64,000 bases of DNA from contig NC_088296.1 of NCBI RefSeq assembly GCF_032854445.1, positions 6,749,435-6,813,434 of the forward strand. The letters run 5' to 3'. Below, piece by piece: positions 62,653-64,000 of the stretch. The notes under the pieces are model-generated. The model had not been told where the DNA came from. It ran no database searches and saw only the letters and a program-made list of their open reading frames with translations. The translations under genes were made by a program, and so were the position numbers. Origin of the DNA: Liolophura sinensis. Lineage: Eukaryota > Mollusca > Polyplacophora > Chitonida > Chitonidae. The first letter of the stretch is position 1. The number at the start of each line of letters is the position of its first letter.

Positions 62653-64000
62653 CTACCATGAAGTTTGAGGATTTGCTGAACAATTTAAGACATTGACCTT
62701 TCGCTTGAATTGACCCCAGTGCCGTCTGACAAAAGCAGTGAGTCTCTCTCGAATGTTTCTTCTGCGTGGCCGGTCTAACCCGTCGTTGGGTGATCTCACT
62801 CCATCAGACAAAACTCGCGGTGTCACCGGGTCAGTGCTGGCCTCCTTGTTAATATCAGTCACCAGGACACGTGACTGAAGACCTGTCGTCTGCTCTTTTT
62901 GCGCCCCATTTCTCCTGCGCTCGATCACGTGACATTCACTACGAACGATAGAACCGTTCAGCGGTGGCGCCTGGTCCAACAAAACATCGGATTGTGGTCG
63001 TCGACTGGTGAAGTTAGCAGCCAACGTTGGCTTCAGACATGCCCGGCCTCTCTCCATCCGTCGGAATCTGTCCTGTGTTGATCTTGGACCACTCCATTCT
63101 GAATACACACACATAAAGATACACATTTAGGTACGAACACAATGCATGTTCAGTAACTCAGCTTATTTATCACCCATAAAGCGCGTACGGTTTAACTTTG
63201 CCCTTATATTGAATTTATAACAAAATTAAACAGATATGTTTCTTTTTTGTGTCATGGAAAACATGGACCAAGACGATACTACGTAAGCGTTCTCTTAAGA
63301 AACTTACCCTCTCTGGTTAACACAGGGGTTGCCATGGAACCACGAGCGTTACGCTTCCCTTGGTGGTTGAGATGTTGTAGTTTTCTTCGTTCTCTCTTAC
63401 ACGCGTTTGTTCTGGGCTGTGTGCCTGTGTTCCCCACTCTCTCCACAGGCTGTGATGTGTCCCCAGTGTCTCTACACTGTCTATGTGTCATCCTCTTACC
63501 TGTTGGATGTTGGAGACTGTTGTCCGTTGGGGCTGTGGGTACGCTCACATTTTGAGGCGGAATTACAGCCGGAGTTGTTGGCATACTTTGAGCTGGAATT
63601 ATAGCCGGAATTGAAGCCATATTTTGAGCCGGAACTTCCGACGCACGTTTAGCTGGAATTACAGCAGGAACTGCCGACGCACGCTGAGCTGGAATTACAG
63701 CGGGTGATACTGGCACACCATGAGCTGGAATTACAGCGGGTATTACGGGCAAACGTTGAGCCGGAATTACAGCCGGAGTTGCTGCTACACTTGGAACTGT
63801 TGGCACCTGCTCACTTTGAGCTGATGGTAAGGCTTGGGACTTCGACGGAGAAAGTGGGTATGAAGATTCACCTAGACATACTGCAGACTTCTTATCGTCT
63901 TTAACTGGGTGGAAACTTGGTCGGTAGCCGCCATCTTCTAACGATGAAATCACATCCAAATGACGATGAAGGTCAGCTTTTATTTGAACTGGTTTGGGCT
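62653..64000 (-). CDS. Tandem gene copy 5, cut by window end
   Basis: Exon 4 is 63098-62653 (C-terminus ...NPQTSW). Exon 3 runs from 63308 past the right edge and is open throughout. The visible part holds HRHLDVISSLEDGG, about seven repeat units (TPAVIPAQRLP, PAVIPAHGVP, PAVIPAKRAS) and the basic tail. Its 3' half matches copy 1 better than copies 2-4 (shared GTTAACAC before the donor, shared NPQ, shared AATGCCTCT in the 3' flank). The array therefore extends to the right of this window. Confidence 0.75.

Overview
The window is animal nuclear DNA. Coding sequence is split by GT-AG introns, and no operons or bacterial signals are present. Two tRNA-derived SINE families are scattered through it. 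One carries the 3' core and (ATTT)n tail typical of the Nin-DC-type SINEs described in molluscs; the other has a tRNA-Pro-like head. With the abundant minisatellites, this points to a lophotrochozoan invertebrate, most likely a mollusc. The species assignment is an inference.

Left half (about 1-29.7 kb, minus strand): the 5' two-thirds or less of one gene of the WDR49/WDR64 (WDY) family, an EF-hand plus WD-repeat protein. Ten exons can be joined without breaking frame, from the start codon at 27661 down to 1069, giving about 347 residues. A non-coding first exon probably lies near 29.5-29.7 kb, and the gene runs off the left edge. Its introns hold SINEs and several minisatellites. Three arrays (7.56-12.02, 13.72-15.83 and 26.29-26.90 kb) abut an exon, and every repeat unit carries a copy of that exon's edge with its splice site. 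A fourth (0.12-0.70 kb) looks similar next to a doubtful exon. Together they place roughly a hundred splice-site-like sequences in sense orientation within one transcript. This is the most unusual feature of the window.

Middle (29.7-32.1 kb): an intergenic spacer with tRNA-Pro-type SINE copies.

Right half (about 31.8-64 kb): five head-to-tail copies, spaced 6.4-8.5 kb apart, of a four-exon minus-strand gene that I do not recognise. Copy 1 encodes about 724 residues. The product is hydrophilic, with a basic/acidic N-terminus, a Pro/Ala/Val/Ile repeat region of variable length and a basic C-terminus. Copies 1 and 3 are open throughout, copy 5 is open but cut by the window end, and copies 2 and 4 carry one-base frameshifts. 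Each complete copy has twin CRE palindromes at its presumed promoter and, further upstream, a CpG-rich block with palindromes, an ETS site and an ATGGCGG motif. The spacers contain short open frames of uncertain status, including a 16-residue hydrophobic repeat.

In copy 3 the acceptor region of exon 2 has itself been amplified into a 77-bp array. Splice-edge amplification therefore occurs in two unrelated genes here.
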